From Setophaga petechia (taxonomy: Eukaryota > Chordata > Aves > Passeriformes > Parulidae), in assembly GCA_024362935.1 (NCBI GenBank), contig JANCRA010000003.1:1237501-1301500 (forward strand): DNA of 64,000 nt, given 5' to 3'. Shown here one piece after another: positions 22,769 to 35,879 of the stretch. The notes below the pieces were generated by a model, which was not told the origin of the DNA, searched no databases, and was given only the letters and a program-made list of their open reading frames with translations. Position 1 is the stretch's first letter, and each line of letters opens with the position of its first letter. A program made the translations under genes and the position numbers.

Positions 22769-25148
22769 AAAAAACTGACTTCACTAACAAGGCCAGACTT
22801 TAAACTGATATTAAGTGACTTTATTTTGCTCCATCCTTCAGAATCTCTTCTCAAACAGGGATTATCCTTGCCAACTCTTTATTACCACAAGCTGTTTGTT
22901 ATAGCTCTGGAGCATTTGGAAATTTCATCCTATTTCCAGGGCTTTATCACCTTCCAAAACTGCTCCTTTTTAAGCCAATATTTCTCATGCTGGCATTCAG
23001 CCTGGAAGTGAATTTCTTTAGAGAGTTAAAGTAAATCTGTTCAGTATTTTCCTTATGATCATCAGCATGCACAGCAGCACAATCTCCTGGTGACGTGTTT
23101 AATGCAGAACTGTGCTTTTTGTTTTGCTTTAAAAGGAACTCGAGCACAGAAGACATGTAGGAGTTCTGGTGAGAGGAGAATCAAGACCTGAATCATACAA
23201 AATCAAGAGGCAAAGATGGAAAGCTGCAGCACCAGCTCCAACTCTCTCCCTCCCAGTGTATCTCTCATCCCTATGGCACAACAGAAGCAAGTGATGCACG
23301 CTCAGAAAAATACTAGAATGGGACAACACTCCTCCTCCAGGAAAGCTGGAGTAGGAAATGAAATTTAAATGAAATTAATTCATTAAAATTAAAATTTGAA
23401 ACTGTGATTTCATTTTTAAACCAGAATATTTTGGGCACACATGCAACATGTTGGGCCACTGCCTTTAAAATGTATAATCATGAAGGGACAATCATATGTA
23501 TAATCACATGTATAATCATGAGGAGCACAAGCAGGGGGACACAGCCACAATTTGCTCTGGGAATTGTAACTGAATTCCATGATTTTGTGGCAATTAAAAT
23601 ATTAAATTATTGACAGAGTAATTTAAATGGAAGTTTCAGACTCAACCAGAGTCTCAGGAGGTTAAGTGATTATTTACCTTTCCCTTTCCCCTTTAGGAAA
23701 ATTTAAAGGGTGTTTTTATTTTACTTCCTTTGCACAGTGCTTAGTCTTAGCCAGAAAGCTGCTTTAAACTGCTAGTGTTAATTATTCATACATCATGTTG
23801 AAATTCCCTCGAGTATTCAGCTGACATTGAAAATTAAAGTAGAAGTTTAATTATTTCCAGATTTAGGGCTTTTCACTGGTCACTTAACCACTAAAAATAC
23901 TGCATGGAAGTTGTCTGGCTCTGGGGCTGATCATAGACACAGACTGTGTGAGCCAGAACTTGTAAGAAATGCTGGATTTGCACCTAAAGAGTGGAACAAC
24001 ACAACCACAACTCACCTAGAGCAGCCTTGCTGAAGGCTGAGAGCCAGCCCTGGGGAAATATTTAGTGGGATGACTTGAGCAAAGCTATGTGGCAGATAAA
24101 TTCAGACCTCTGAGTGTGGATGTGTGGCCGAAACCCCAAAGTGAATGAGCGTTTTAGGGATATGGAATTCTTCAGTGGTGATGATACCAGCGTGACAGAT
24201 TTCGCTTCAAGAGGAGACCTCAAATCCTACAAACCACCAGAAAAATGAGGTGAAACACATTTCACCTCACCCCTGCTGCCTGCCAGCTCTCCAAGGCATC
24301 CCTGGTGGTGGCCACCAATGCTGAGGGAATTGAGCTAAAAGGCTCAGCCACTGAACCCCCTTCACAATCCTCTCCTGTGACCCATCCTTGCTGCAGCCCA
24401 CAACCAGAATAAGCCTTTCAGGGCCTTGAAGGCAATGCCTGCAATCTAATTTCATGTAATTGGATCCCTCCCCAAAATAAAAAAAGTTATTCTTCAAAGG
24501 TACAGCTTTAAATGATGAAACAGGGCTAACAACACACCTCCAGAGGTCACTCAATCCATTTCTCTGGCAGAGGATCCTCTCAGCCTTGCAGGAGGATGAT
24601 GTGAGCTTGACCTGCAGTTTAAATCCTCCTGAAGTGACTTCACAACGTGCCTGAGAGATTCACTGCCCTGCAGAGATAACCTAACCCTGCCCTGACTGCA
24701 GCTCAAGCCTTTTGCTTCCTGTCCTGCTCCCAGGGGCCACCACAACCAGTGCAAAATCTGCCACCAAGCAGGATTTCCACACTCTGCTGGCTGCTCCAGC
24801 ATCCCTGTGTGCTCCAAGCTACCCTCCAGGTGTGCATGATGAGATTTAGAGGTAATTCTCTCACACCCACAGGCAGGATGTAGCTGCTCCCAACAGCAGC
24901 AGGGCAGGGATTTCCAGCTGTGCTGCCAGGAGCACTGAAATGGATGTGTGCACTGGGCTTATTGTGAATTTTGGGGGCAAAATCCAAGTGGGAAACTGGA
25001 GCCCTTACATGAGCAAATAGGCTGGTAAAGTTTGACAAATGTAGCTCAGCTGAGCCCAAAAGGTGTTTCCATGTGAATTAATTGGTGGGTGGGAAAAATG
25101 CATGTATTATATGACTGGCTTTTTGTAAATATTAAACTGAATATTATA
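22769..25148. other. Non-coding stretch; possible conserved block at 23590-23900
   Basis: No exon recognised. The part around 23760-23870 is AT-rich and unique-looking, with TTAATTATTC and TTTAATTATT words and one retained CpG, a composition often seen in vertebrate enhancers. This is a compositional impression only. Confidence 0.35.
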
Positions 25149-25682
25149 TGTGTTGTGTTAGAAAGTAATGCTGTATTAATTCTCTTAAGTGTGTGTTAAA
25201 TATAGTTTTAGGTTATAACATAAGGTTAAAATAGAAACTATGCTGTGTAGAATACTTTTTTTAAAGAAAGGACTTGCACCCAGATAGCAGCCACAGGACA
25301 CCTAAATCTTTCAGAGAAAAAGAATTTATTGCTCTCTTATCAGAAGAAATGAACTTCTTCCTGCCTCAAAGACGCTGTCAGGATTCAGAGGAAGAAGCTG
25401 ACACTGACCAGACAGAATCCTGTGTTTGGATGGAATTTATGCATCATGTATGAAGTGCATGAATATGCAACAGGCTGTTGCTTTTAAGGGTTAATTCTCT
25501 GTTAACGTGGGTCCTTTTTTGGGCTCATGCCCAGAAAATGGTACCCAGACTGTCTGTAACTCTTTGTTTTTATTGTCTCATATTGTCCTAATTCAAATTG
25601 TCCAAATTATTGTATTATTATTTTTATAACCATTTTATTAAACTTTTAAAACTTTAAAAACAAGTGATTGGCATTTTTCACA
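25149..25682 (+). mobile_element. Endogenous-retrovirus solo LTR, inverted relative to the 44.7-kb copy
   Basis: The reverse complement matches 44693-45303 along its length: shared blocks include CTTTCAGAGAAAAAGAATTTATTGC, the AAGCTGACACTGACCAGACA block, AACAGGCTGTTGCTTTTAAG, GGTACCCAGACTGTCTGTAA and a right end CAAGTGATTGGCATTTTTCACA. I take this as the sense direction because the family's LTR ends in CACA here, but the orientation is not certain. The left boundary is approximate and no target duplication was confirmed. Confidence 0.85.
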
Positions 25683-26110
25683 GTGAGGGAGGGACACACA
25701 CTGATCAGTATTTACACACCCTGAGGACAGGTTTTCCTGCATGTAAGACACCCCTGCATGCAGTGCTCAGGCTGGACTGCCAGCCAGGCTCTTCCCAGTG
25801 GTTCTCTTGCCACCTGGCTATGCCCATCCAAACTTCTGTGGACATTCTCTGCCTGTGGAAAGGGTCATACAGGACAGCTCTCACTGTCCTGCTGAGGCAC
25901 CCTCAGCCTGTGGGCCATGGAGGGAGCTGAGCTCCTCTGGACAGCCCCTTTGGGATCAGGTCTGGAAGGGAATCCTGCTCTCATTCATTTTTCTGTGATT
26001 ACCAGCACAGAGACTCCCCTTCCATGCACAGCCAGCTCCCAGGGACACTGTTATTTCCTGGCCACTGTGCTTTCCACAAAGCCATTAGATTATCCTAACA
26101 GTGCCCAACA
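25683..26110. other. Non-coding stretch, nothing recognised
   Basis: No exon or repeat is supported between the LTR and the following CR1. Confidence 0.5.
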
Positions 26111-26340
26111 GAGAGAATCAAAGAATATCCTGGGATGGAAGAGACCCACAAGGATCACTGAATTACCAAACCCAAATCCAGGCCCCCAGCAATCCCACCC
26201 TGTGCCTGGGAGTGTTGTCCAAACTCTCCTGTTGCCTTGGGGCTGTGCCCATTCCCTGTTCAGCCTGGGCAGTGCCCAGCACCCTCTGGGGGAAGAACCT
26301 TTCCTGATATCCAACCCAAACCTCTCCCTCTCCCCACACC
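26111..26340 (-). mobile_element. CR1 3' fragment
   Basis: Reverse-complement CR1: AATATCCTGGGATGGAAGAG, CAGCAATCCCACCCTGTGCC, GTCCAAACTCTCCTGTTGCC, TGTGCCCATTCCCTGTTCAG and CCTTTCCTGATATCCAACCC in order. It belongs to the subfamily that also gives 31447-31660 and 39560-39745 (GGGATTCTTGG/GGGATTGTTGG with CACAGCCCCA-type blocks). Confidence 0.9.
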
Positions 26341-29300
26341 CACGATATATCTGCGCTCACATCAGAACCAATCCAACTTCTCGTTTGATTTCTTCACAGA
26401 AAACATCAAAGTGCAGCACTCTGCTCGCTACCAGAGGCTGGAGCTTCACTCTGCCTTTCATCATCAAGGTTTGAAGGGACCTTGTGGTGCTGCAGCACTG
26501 ACAGGGATCTCTCACTATGGAAAGACTCTCCTCTGTCCTCACAGAAAACCAGATCCTGGGTAGGACATGGTTCAAACCACTCATTGTCTCATGTACAGAC
26601 CCTGGGACAGCCACACTACTGGGACAGCTCAGCTGGCAGAGGCACATATGGCATTTATCTGCTTCACAGGGGCCTAAAAAAAATCAGATTAACTGATTCC
26701 TGAGAGCTGCTCTGAGATCCACCAGTGGAAAAAGCCAAAACCAGCCCAGCACTGTCACAGCTCAGTCCCTTGGGAAGGAACTCAACATCAGCAGACTCCT
26801 GGAGATCAAGGTACCAGAGAAGTTCTAAAGCATCACAGAGATGCTCCTTTTTGAAAATACAGCTCCTGAACGATGTTAACCACCTACAGCAATCCACTAA
26901 TGTGCACACTGACCCTCTATTTATCACTGCTCTAAACAATACAAACTAAAGTCACAGTGAACAGTTTCTTGCTGACTTTTTGGCATTTCAGAAACCAAAG
27001 TTCATTGTTTTCCTTCCAGTTCTCCAGAGTAAGCAGCTCTGGTGCTTACAAGCCCTCTAAAAGCCACCATCTCTGGCAGTCCTGACCTGCTCTGCTCCAG
27101 GGGCCTGGCTCAAAAGCCTTTCAGTTTCTGGATTCATTTGCTTCACTGATCTCTAAGCCAGGCAAGCATCAGGAGTGCATGAAACAGTGCCAGGTTAGGA
27201 AACTGTGATGCTTCACATGTTTTTTAAACAGGCATCAGAAATAGCAGCTAACAGAGAATGGAAAACGAGCCCACAGCCTGAGATGCTTTAAATTATTTAG
27301 GTTTTCTCCCCATGGAAAAAGAAAAAAATCAATAAAACATTTCCCCACTGAAAACAATGGCTGTTCTAATATTCATCTTGCTGGTTTTAGAACTTGGCCC
27401 CAATATCTGGGTTTAATGCCAGCCAATGTACCACAGCAGGCAACCAGAAGTGAGCTGAGGCCTCAGCTGCTGCCCAGTGACTTCATCACAAGCCTGTCCT
27501 CTCTTCCTCCTCCTCCTGATGTCTGAAATGGAAAAAAAAACCCAAACAAACCACACCAAAACCACCCCTAGAACTATTGTAGTCAGTCCCAAAAAGACAC
27601 TTAGAGTTTAAAGTTTGGTGTGAAACTCAAAACTGCCAGAAGAACAAGACAACTGCAGCAACACCCAAGTGAATCCCATAAAGGCTTAAAAAATCCCATC
27701 CTGACCCTCAGCACTGCTCTCAGTGTGTCTCATGGCTGGCAAGAGACACAAACTGCCTCTCCTTTGGCCATACACCCTTTATTAAAGCAAGAGTGAGTAC
27801 ATCCCACTAGAAGACTCCAGAAACTCTACTCACAAATTCTAATTCCAAAGAAAATCCAAATACAAACACCCTGTATGTGAAAAGATAATATGAAATCCTC
27901 TGTACTGGAGGCATCATTGAAATAGTGTGATTGCAGTAATTAGGAGCACATCAGTAGGTAGCTTTGCAAGCAAGAATCTTTCACAGATGTCTCAAGGGAC
28001 ATTTCCTAAGCCAGGCTTTGTTAAAAAAAAAAAAAAAAAAAAAGAATAGCTGATTTGGAAGCTGTGCATTGTGAAAGCTGAAATGGGGAAGATAATGGAA
28101 CTTTAACTCTGAAAAAGGAACAGTGCAACACCCCAATCACCAGGCAGTTTGAAAACTTGCCCATGTCCAGTCCTCTTGCTCCCTGTCAAGCCATAATGAG
28201 GATGCTCCACTCCTGTGGCCATGGGAAAATAAACCCATCTGTGCCCCAGCCCCACATTCCAAGTGCAGAGCACTCATCCATCCCTTCCAGAGACTCACAG
28301 CTCTGGGCAGCACAGCCAGGGCAGGGGGAGGCAGCACAGAGCTCTGAGCTATTCCCTGTTCCACCCCAGGCCAGACGCCTGCAGCCAGAGCTGGATGCAT
28401 TTTTAAATCAACTTACACTCAAAACTTTATGGATCAGTGCTCCCACAAGGAAAAATCACTGCAGCTGGGGAGGGTGTCTGTTCAAAGCCTCCTGTTTATT
28501 AATTTCAGTGCTTAACTACCTTCAGTGTGGACTGAAGGATGAGGGCAGCTCCCCAAACACCATTCCCATGGCTTTTGGCTCCTTGTGCCAGGGTGGATGG
28601 AACCAGAAGGGAGGAGCTCCACGTTTGGCTTTTTGCAGATATTTTGAGTTGACATGAACAACAGCTGACAGAGAGTGCAGGAGGATTTCAGGATTCAAGT
28701 GCTTGGAGGATCACCCAGCTGGAAAGGTTTGGGAAGGGATGGAGCAGGCAGGTCACAGAGAGGTGACCACCAGGAGCAGTCCCAGGACAGCTACACTGCA
28801 CAGTCACAGCTCATTTCCCCATCTTCCTCCTCTCTTCTTCCCCTCCCTGTCATTTCACTAAGTTTCCTCCTTGGCAGGATTTGATGCCAGTGTTTTCAAA
28901 GTCTGCACAGCTTTGAGCCCTGCTCTTCCAGCAATCTGAGGGCACTGGCCAGAGTCCCTCACAGCAGGAAAACACCAACACACTCTGAGTGCTTCAGCAC
29001 CTATTTACCAGTCCCAGAGACTCAAATGAGGTATCTGAGCTGAATAAACATGAAATCTTTCCAGTTGTTTTGATACTTTTCTCCCTGTTTTTTTATCTGT
29101 GGAAGCACAGCTAAGCATATTCAGAGCAGGCTGACAAACACATGTGGTAGAATGATCTACAACATTCACTCTAGCAGGCAAAAGAAGGAATATTTTAGGG
29201 TGATTATCCAGGAAACAAGGGCCAGCCTGCTCAGGTTGTCCAGCTGAGAGATGTGTGAGTTTGCTTTTAGCAAACTTAGACCTGTCTTAGCTCCATGTGG

Positions 29301-31154
29301 TTGTCCCTGTGCTGTACAGGCCTTGCTCTTTGCATCCTGGCCAAAAATGCAGCTTCATTTTGAAAAAGAGAAAAGAAAAAGACCCTCTAGGGTGGGTTTT
29401 TTGGTTCTTTTTTCATCATGGCCATGAGCTCCATTAGGATTTGCATTTAACACTACAACTGACCAAAGCCACAGGTCTCTGCTCCAACACCTCTCATGTA
29501 CAGCACAGTCAAGAGCATCCCAGGACAGGACTTTTGTGCTGCTCCAGGTGAACTCCAGACTCCAAAGCAAACAGACTGTATGATCACATATCACGTGTCT
29601 GACAAGCCAGCACCCCACTGTGATAGCCATGGTAAAAAAAAAGCACAACTGGAAACACTTTTTCTTTCTGATTCAAAGTGTTTTGCATCAAAGAAGAAGG
29701 AATAGTTCATAGCAAGGCTTCCCCAGGGTGCCTGATGAAAAGAAGGAGTTTCAGGTCACTTCTGATGAAATAGAGTGAAAATAGAGAGTGAAAACATTCA
29801 GGAAAACTCACTTTTTTAAAGCATTGCTGCTTGCTGTGGAAGTCACCCAGCCTAGCACCTCTTTTCCCACAGACAGTAAGAACAGAGGCACAAAGCAGAG
29901 CATCAGCTCAGCCCTGAGACACAATCTCAAGAGTTTGTCTTTGGGTATTAAGACTTGCTGTGGAAGTCTGGAGGCTCGACAGGAGACGAGGTTTTTGAGC
30001 AGAGATCTGAGAAATGAGCAGAAAGGATGAGGCTGCTCAGAGCAGTGGAGGTGACAGTGTGAGGGGGCTTTGTGACAAGTCATCTTAAGCAGGCAATGAA
30101 GAGCAGAGACAGGCAGGGTCACATGGAGAGGTCAGCAGAGCCCTTACAAAGGCAAGCATGCTGAGGCAGAGGGGAAAAATGAGCTAAAAAGAACAAAAAT
30201 ACAGCACCTGCACCATGCCAGGCCACTGAGCCTTGCTGCTGTAACTGGATTTTCTAACTCATAAAGTTGTTAGGTTCCCTCTATCTCTCCCTGTCCTCCT
30301 GCAGGGCTGTAACAGTGATGGATTTCAGCTTTAGGCACATCATTGCTGACCAAGGTTAGCCATGTTCTCTACCACAATTTTTCCCTTCCCCTGAGCTGCT
30401 CACACTGGCAGAACATGACCTTTGGATCACAGTCCTGCACCCCTCCCTGTGCATCCCCCAGCTTCTTGCAGCCTATTTGTTCATGACGGACAAAACAAAA
30501 ACCCATCTGGCAGCCCATGATGAGCTTCCAAACGTTTTTCCCTGACAAATCTGAAGCTGCAGCCAGATCTCAGGGCTGACACAGTGTTGACATGAACAAC
30601 ATGAACCTCTCTTGTCCGGGCAGAGGTTAAAGCTTGTTCTGCTCTCTGGCTGTGACTCTGAGGAGGAAATAGTGACAACTCTGGCACTGCTGAGCAGAGC
30701 CCCTGTGCAGGCTCTGGCTGCTCAGTGCATCTCTGCTGTCACACAGCAGCCACAGAGTGGCAGACGAGGTACCTGGAGAGAAAACACAACACCCTCAGAC
30801 AGCTGAGAGCCTCCTGCAGCACAACCCTCCCTGCCCTCAGCACAGTGTCCCAGCCTTGCCCTGCTGCCCAGGGATAAGAGGGATCATCAGCAGGCCTGGG
30901 ACAGCTCTGGGTTTTGCAAAAAGCCCCTGTTTGATGGGCCAGTTTTGTACAAGGCAGCCCTAGAGATGATGGCATTATTCCTCCAGCCTGCACACAGCTC
31001 TGTAAAGCCAAGGCAGAAGAGCTCCACTGTAATTAAACAGCAGTGAATTACCACAGGGAGGCCAAAGTTGTTGGCAGCAAAGCCCAAACCTCCATTTAGC
31101 TGAGATCCAGTGACTGTGTTCTTCAGAGACCAAAAGACAAGGTGACCTCCACAT
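26341..31154. other. Long non-coding stretch with one A21 run
   Basis: No exon or transposon is recognised over 4.8 kb. A run of 21 A occurs at 28023-28043, but the sequence before it does not resemble a transcript 3' end (no AATAAA nearby), so I do not call a retropseudogene. Open frames up to 166 codons (28157-28657) look like chance. Confidence 0.45.
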
Positions 31155-31417
31155 CATACAATCATAAAATCATGAAATGGCTTGGTTGGAAGGGACTTCT
31201 AAAGATCATTCAGTTCCAAGCCCCCAGCCAAGGGCAGGGACACCTTCACCTAAACCAGGTTCTTCCAAGCTCCATCTAACCTGGAGCACTGCCAGGGATG
31301 GGGCAGCCACAGCTTCTCTGGGCACCCTGTGCCAGGGCCTCAGCACCCTCACAGCCAGGAATTTCTTCCTTATTTCTAATCTAAACCTCTCCTCTTAGCT
31401 TAAAACCATTCCCTGAT
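31155..31417 (-). mobile_element. CR1 3' fragment, left half of an inverted CR1 pair
   Basis: Reverse-complement CR1: AAATGGCTTGGTTGGAAGGG, CCAAGGGCAGGGACACCTTC, ACCAGGTTCTTCCAAGCTCC, GCCACAGCTTCTCTGGGCAC, CTCACAGCCAGGAATTTCTT and TTAAAACCATTCCCTGATC. It is separated by about 30 bases from a CR1 in the opposite direction. Confidence 0.93.
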
Positions 31418-31446
31418 CACAGGATTCAGCCTTGCACAAAGCTTAG

Positions 31447-31660
31447 GGAAAGGTTCTTCCCCCAGAGGCTGCTGGCCCTGCCCAGGCTCCCCAGGGAATG
31501 GGCACAGCCCCAAGGCTGCCAGAGCTCCAGGAGGGTTTGGACAATGCTCCAGGCACAGGGTGGGATTGTTGGGGTGTCTGTGCAGGGCTTGGAGTTAAAT
31601 TTGATGATCCTTGTGGGTCCCTTTCAGTTCAGGATATTCTGTGGCTCCCTGGACGGAGCC
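31447..31660 (+). mobile_element. CR1 3' fragment, right half of an inverted CR1 pair
   Basis: Shows GGGAAAGGTTCTTCCCCCAG, GGGAATGGGCACAGCCCCAA, GGCTGCCAGAGCTCCAGGAG, GGTGGGATTGTTGGGGTGTC and GGGTCCCTTTCAGTTCAGGA, closing with ATATTCTGTGGCTCC. It is close kin of 39560-39745. Confidence 0.92.
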
Positions 31661-33529
31661 CCCTTTCCCCATCACACTGAACGTGGTGTGCACATGTAGG
31701 CCATAACCCAAATACCCTGCCTTTCCACCTGGAGTCAGCAGAAAGAGCTGCCTTCAAATAAAAGCCACATCATCTTCTGGGAAATATCTGTGCCATAATA
31801 TGCATGAGCCAGAAATAGACACTCCAGTACTGTCAGTCCCCTGCTCCATCTCCTCTGCACTTCTCTGCTCACCCACCAGTGCTTCCCTCCCTGGCTGTCC
31901 CATGGCAATAGGAATGGGCTGGAATGTGTTTCTCACCCAACAAACCTGATTATATGCTTGAAATCACTGAACTATAAATATTAGGAAAGATGCAGGAAAC
32001 CTCAGGCAGCTCCCACTCCAGCACTTGTCTCTCAATGGGAATTTAATAGATGCCTGAACTTCTCTTTTCCAGTCACGTAAGGAGAAGGAGGGAATGCAGG
32101 CTGCTTGTTTCCACACCAGCACCATGAAAACACCAGGGAAGAGCCAGATTGTGAATGTCAAAACAAGAGATTGGTTTTGAAATACGGGGAGAAGTTCCTT
32201 CTAATGATCCTAGCAGCTTACGTACTTATGTAATGTGAAAAAAAAATATAAGAAAGCAACAAAAGCCTTCTCCAACTTTCCCTTCCTTTGGTGGGGTGAT
32301 GGCAGACGTGGTTTGCCTACAGAAGACATCCCTGTCAGGCCAGTCTGAGGAGCTGGCAGCCTGCTCACAGCACAAACCACGGGCTGCAGCTGAAGGGAGC
32401 TCGTCAGGCTTTTGTTTAGTGTCTGCCTCTGCCCTCACGACTTTTTCCTAAATATATTCACCCCCCTGCAACCTCCCTGTCTGCTGGAATGGAATGCTCT
32501 CGGGGCAGGAGCTGTGTCTAAAATTCAAGCAGAAGGAACGGTGCTCCAGCACAACACACCTCACATTTCAGAGGCAGCCTCCCAGGTGCTACCACAACAG
32601 AAAGGGGAGGAAATATTTGCTGTAATTCTTTGGCTCCCTGGGATTTGAGCCTGTCAGATACTGATGCAAAAGCAAGTAAGAAGAAAACAACAAACCTGGA
32701 AGCCCCACAGGCTGTTCAGCTGATAGGCTCCCAGATTTGATCTCCTGTCCCTGTGGGAAGCCACTGAGCTGGCAATTCCAAAAGGCATTTAAAGCTAGAG
32801 GGGGCCCAGGCAGCTGGAAACAGCTCAGGCAGCAGGGATGGGCCAAGCAGGGCTGGGTTTGGTTCAGGAGCTGAGTGTGAGCTCTGGGGAGCTAAACTGG
32901 GAGCTGACCAGTGCTTCCAGTGAGGAGGATCTGGCACATGCTGAAGGGTCACACCATGCTGCTGCCACAGCCCTGGTGGGGAAAACCACTCCTGAAAAGC
33001 AGCCTGCCCCTGTCCAGCCACCTGGCCAGGAAGGAAAAAACTGTCCTGAGAGCCAGGGAGAGCAGAGGGACTCTGGGATAACAGAAATGCAGGGATTTGA
33101 GAAGGAGTGACTCAGTGACTGCTGACAAGGTCACTCATATACCCAGGACCAGAAAATGCCCACATGGCCAAGGGCACTCCTTGCTCAGCTCATTTTGGGG
33201 TCAGGGTCTCACCCAAAACAGGTTGTGAACTTGAGGGCCTGGAAATCAAAGCCAAGAAGGTCAAGAAGCTTTTTGAGCCCAAGCTAAGGATGGGGAAATC
33301 TGAAAAAGTGATGCCTTGACTACACTGGGGCAGTAAAGAGGGTCCTCAGTCACAAACCACAGCAGAGCCATGGGACAGCAGGAAGGGGAGAGAGCACAGG
33401 TTGTGAACAGCACCTGCCTTACTGAGTAAAATTACATCCCATTTTCACTGTTTCCTGTAAACCCAGCAGCTCCTCAAATCAGGGACTGACCTGGGCTCAC
33501 AGGACTCTGCAGAAAGAATTATTTTCCAA
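31661..33529. other. Non-coding stretch, nothing recognised
   Basis: A short Lys-rich frame near 33240-33318 was considered as a ribosomal-protein retropseudogene and rejected. No other feature. Confidence 0.45.
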
Positions 33530-34100
33530 AATTATTTGAAGTGTGAAGCGTAATTTATTTTTCTGTTTAAATTATTTTATATAATTCCTTCACTTTCCAC
33601 CTAAGCAGTACCTTCCTTTTGAAAACAGAACTTCAGAATATATTTCATTCATTGATTAATAATGGAGTTAATTAGTCTTTACTTAGTTTTTGCTTAATGA
33701 CCTAGCAAAGGCCTCGGAATTTGGCTTAATAACAGTGCTGCAAGATCCTTCAGCTGATGAATTATAGCATAATAATTAACATCCTAGCAGTTGTCAGGCA
33801 CAAAGCCTAGTGATGTACAAAGCCTCTGCACACACAGCATACCAATGATGGCAGTAGCCCACAGTTTGATGTGCTTATTGCTGTCACATCATAGCTGATA
33901 TTCAGCATATCTGTAAAGTACACAGAGACTACTCTTTTTATTTTTCACTTATACAAACATATTTAAGCTCCAACACATCAACAACAGATTTAATACAAAC
34001 TGTTAGGAAATGAGCCCTCACATAGTTCGTGTCTCAGGAATCCATTAAAAATATAAATTTTGCTTCCTTAACATAAAACAGAGAGCTGTTCTCAGCTCCA
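33530..34100. other. AT-rich unique block, best candidate conserved non-coding element
   Basis: About 570 bases without CR1, LTR or simple repeats. It has dense homeodomain-type words (GATTAATAATGG, GTTAATTAGTC, AATAATTAACATC near 33655-33785) and a GCACAAAGCC/GTACAAAGCC pair near 33798-33825. There is no substantial open frame. The texture resembles deeply conserved vertebrate enhancers near developmental and neural genes; this is inference, and no alignment was made. Confidence 0.35.
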
Positions 34101-35879
34101 CAATTCTCTAGTCGTAGTTGATCTCAGCCTGACCTAAGCCAGAGTAATGAACAGCAGTTAAATGGCTGCTCTAATTTATGTGACCTGGTGTGGTTCTTCA
34201 GGGAGCACCCACCAGCCCAACAGAGACACCCAGTCAGTCCCTGCAGGTCCTGCCCAAGCAGCCCTGAGTGCTTCACCTCCTCCAGCTTTGAACCAAACAG
34301 CCTGGGATAGTGTGGAGAACTCCATTTTCAGAAAGAAAGAAAGAACAGCTCCATCTGGAAGGAGAGAAATGCAACACATTTGGACAAATCCACCTGAAAA
34401 CTCAGCCTAATTGGGAATCTAATCTAATCTAGGGAATCTAATTCCCTACACATGGCACAAGCAAACTGTGGAAGCAGAGGGAAAGCTGCTGACCTCCCTG
34501 AGCATCAGTAAATAACAGGAGATTCCAGTGCTCCAGCACTTTTCGGGGAATACTCCTGGGAGCTGTGGGCAGCTGATGATGCCCAGAGCTGTAATTTACC
34601 TGGCAAAGGAAAGGGCTTCCCTGACCAGCTTCTCCATTCCAGTTGTGACAAGGATTGCAGGAAAATCCACTGGGACCAGCAGCTCCTCAGCTGCCACAGC
34701 AAAGCTGCACCTGGGTGGTTTTATCACTGAACAGCACAAGTAAAGCCAAATGTGGCCCAAGTTCCACCTAAATTGCTGAAAGACCACAAGACCTATTCAG
34801 TCAATAAGAAAAATTATCACACCAATGCAGCCCAAGCTGGATGTCTGGGTACAGCCATAAATATTAGAGCAGGAACCTCTCCAAAGCCCTTCAGTTTCAA
34901 ACATGCACCTTCACTCAGATGCCAACGCATCCATCAAGTCTGTTTGAAAATCTGCCCTTAAACAATAAAAGAGCAGCACATAAAGCCCATCTCAGCTGGG
35001 AAACAGCTGGATATGTGTCCTGGCTGGGTGGCTTCATCAGGTGTGCATCTCTGAGATCCCTGAATGCTGCTCTGAGGAGGAGACAAGGGCCAAGGGGCTT
35101 TTGCAGGGCTCTGACAACTCTCTGAGGTCTTCTGCTCACTCATCTACCTCCTCTGAGACAAAGAACCCGTGAAAGTGTCAGGAAGGGGGAATCTAGAGCA
35201 AATGCTTTACCACAGAGACATTGAAATCCATCTGTTTTGCTGAAAGCAGCAAAAAATGAGGAAGGCAGTAACACACTTCCTAGAAACCAGTTCTGCTGGA
35301 GTGCTAAGATACCAGTCAAAGCTTCAAGACAAGGCTAAAAGAAGCGAAGGCTTGTGCTGTGACTACAAAACATATTTTTCTGGCCAGGTTTTCAATCACC
35401 AGGTTAATGGAGTTCTCCATGGCACTGGTGTAGGTGCCTCCCTTGGCTCAGTAGAGCAGAACCCATTCCCAGGAGCAGCAGTGCCTGCAGCCACCTTCTC
35501 CTGAAGAGGGGTTTCAATTCCAGAGCACAATTTCTGGAAAAACAATTACACAGGAGCTCTGCAGCAGCTCGAGCTGCAGGGGAAGCTGTCAGCCCTCATG
35601 ATACCCAAACACAAGAAATTTCTCCAGCTGCCAATATGGAAACAGCTGCCCAGTTCTTGCCTTGCCTACAAAGAGGGTTCCTTGGTGTCAGCAGGAATCA
35701 CAGACCTTCAAGGGCAGGATAAATGTGCTGCACAGGCTCTACCAGGTACCTGATGGCACTTGGGTTTAGTTAGTACTAAATTTATGAACACTGGAAGGCA
35801 AATGGAAGATTTGTGAAAAGGCTCAAATTTGGAAAAATTCAGATGGTTTTGAATGCTCAAGACTGAGCTCAGGCATCAT
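34101..35879. other. Non-coding stretch with a small hairpin
   Basis: At 34413-34446 GGGAATCTAATC and TAATCTAGGGAATC repeats end in ATTCCC, which can pair with the leading GGGAAT. No exon or transposon is supported. Confidence 0.45.

Noticed and set aside
28023..28043. A21 run as the tail of a processed pseudogene
   Set aside because: No AATAAA or gene-like sequence precedes it and no flanking duplication was seen.
33230..33320. Lys-rich frame resembling the KVK.L..PK motif of ribosomal protein S3a, possible retropseudogene
   Set aside because: Only about eight residues match over twenty, flanking sequence does not extend the match, and there is no poly-A tail or target duplication.
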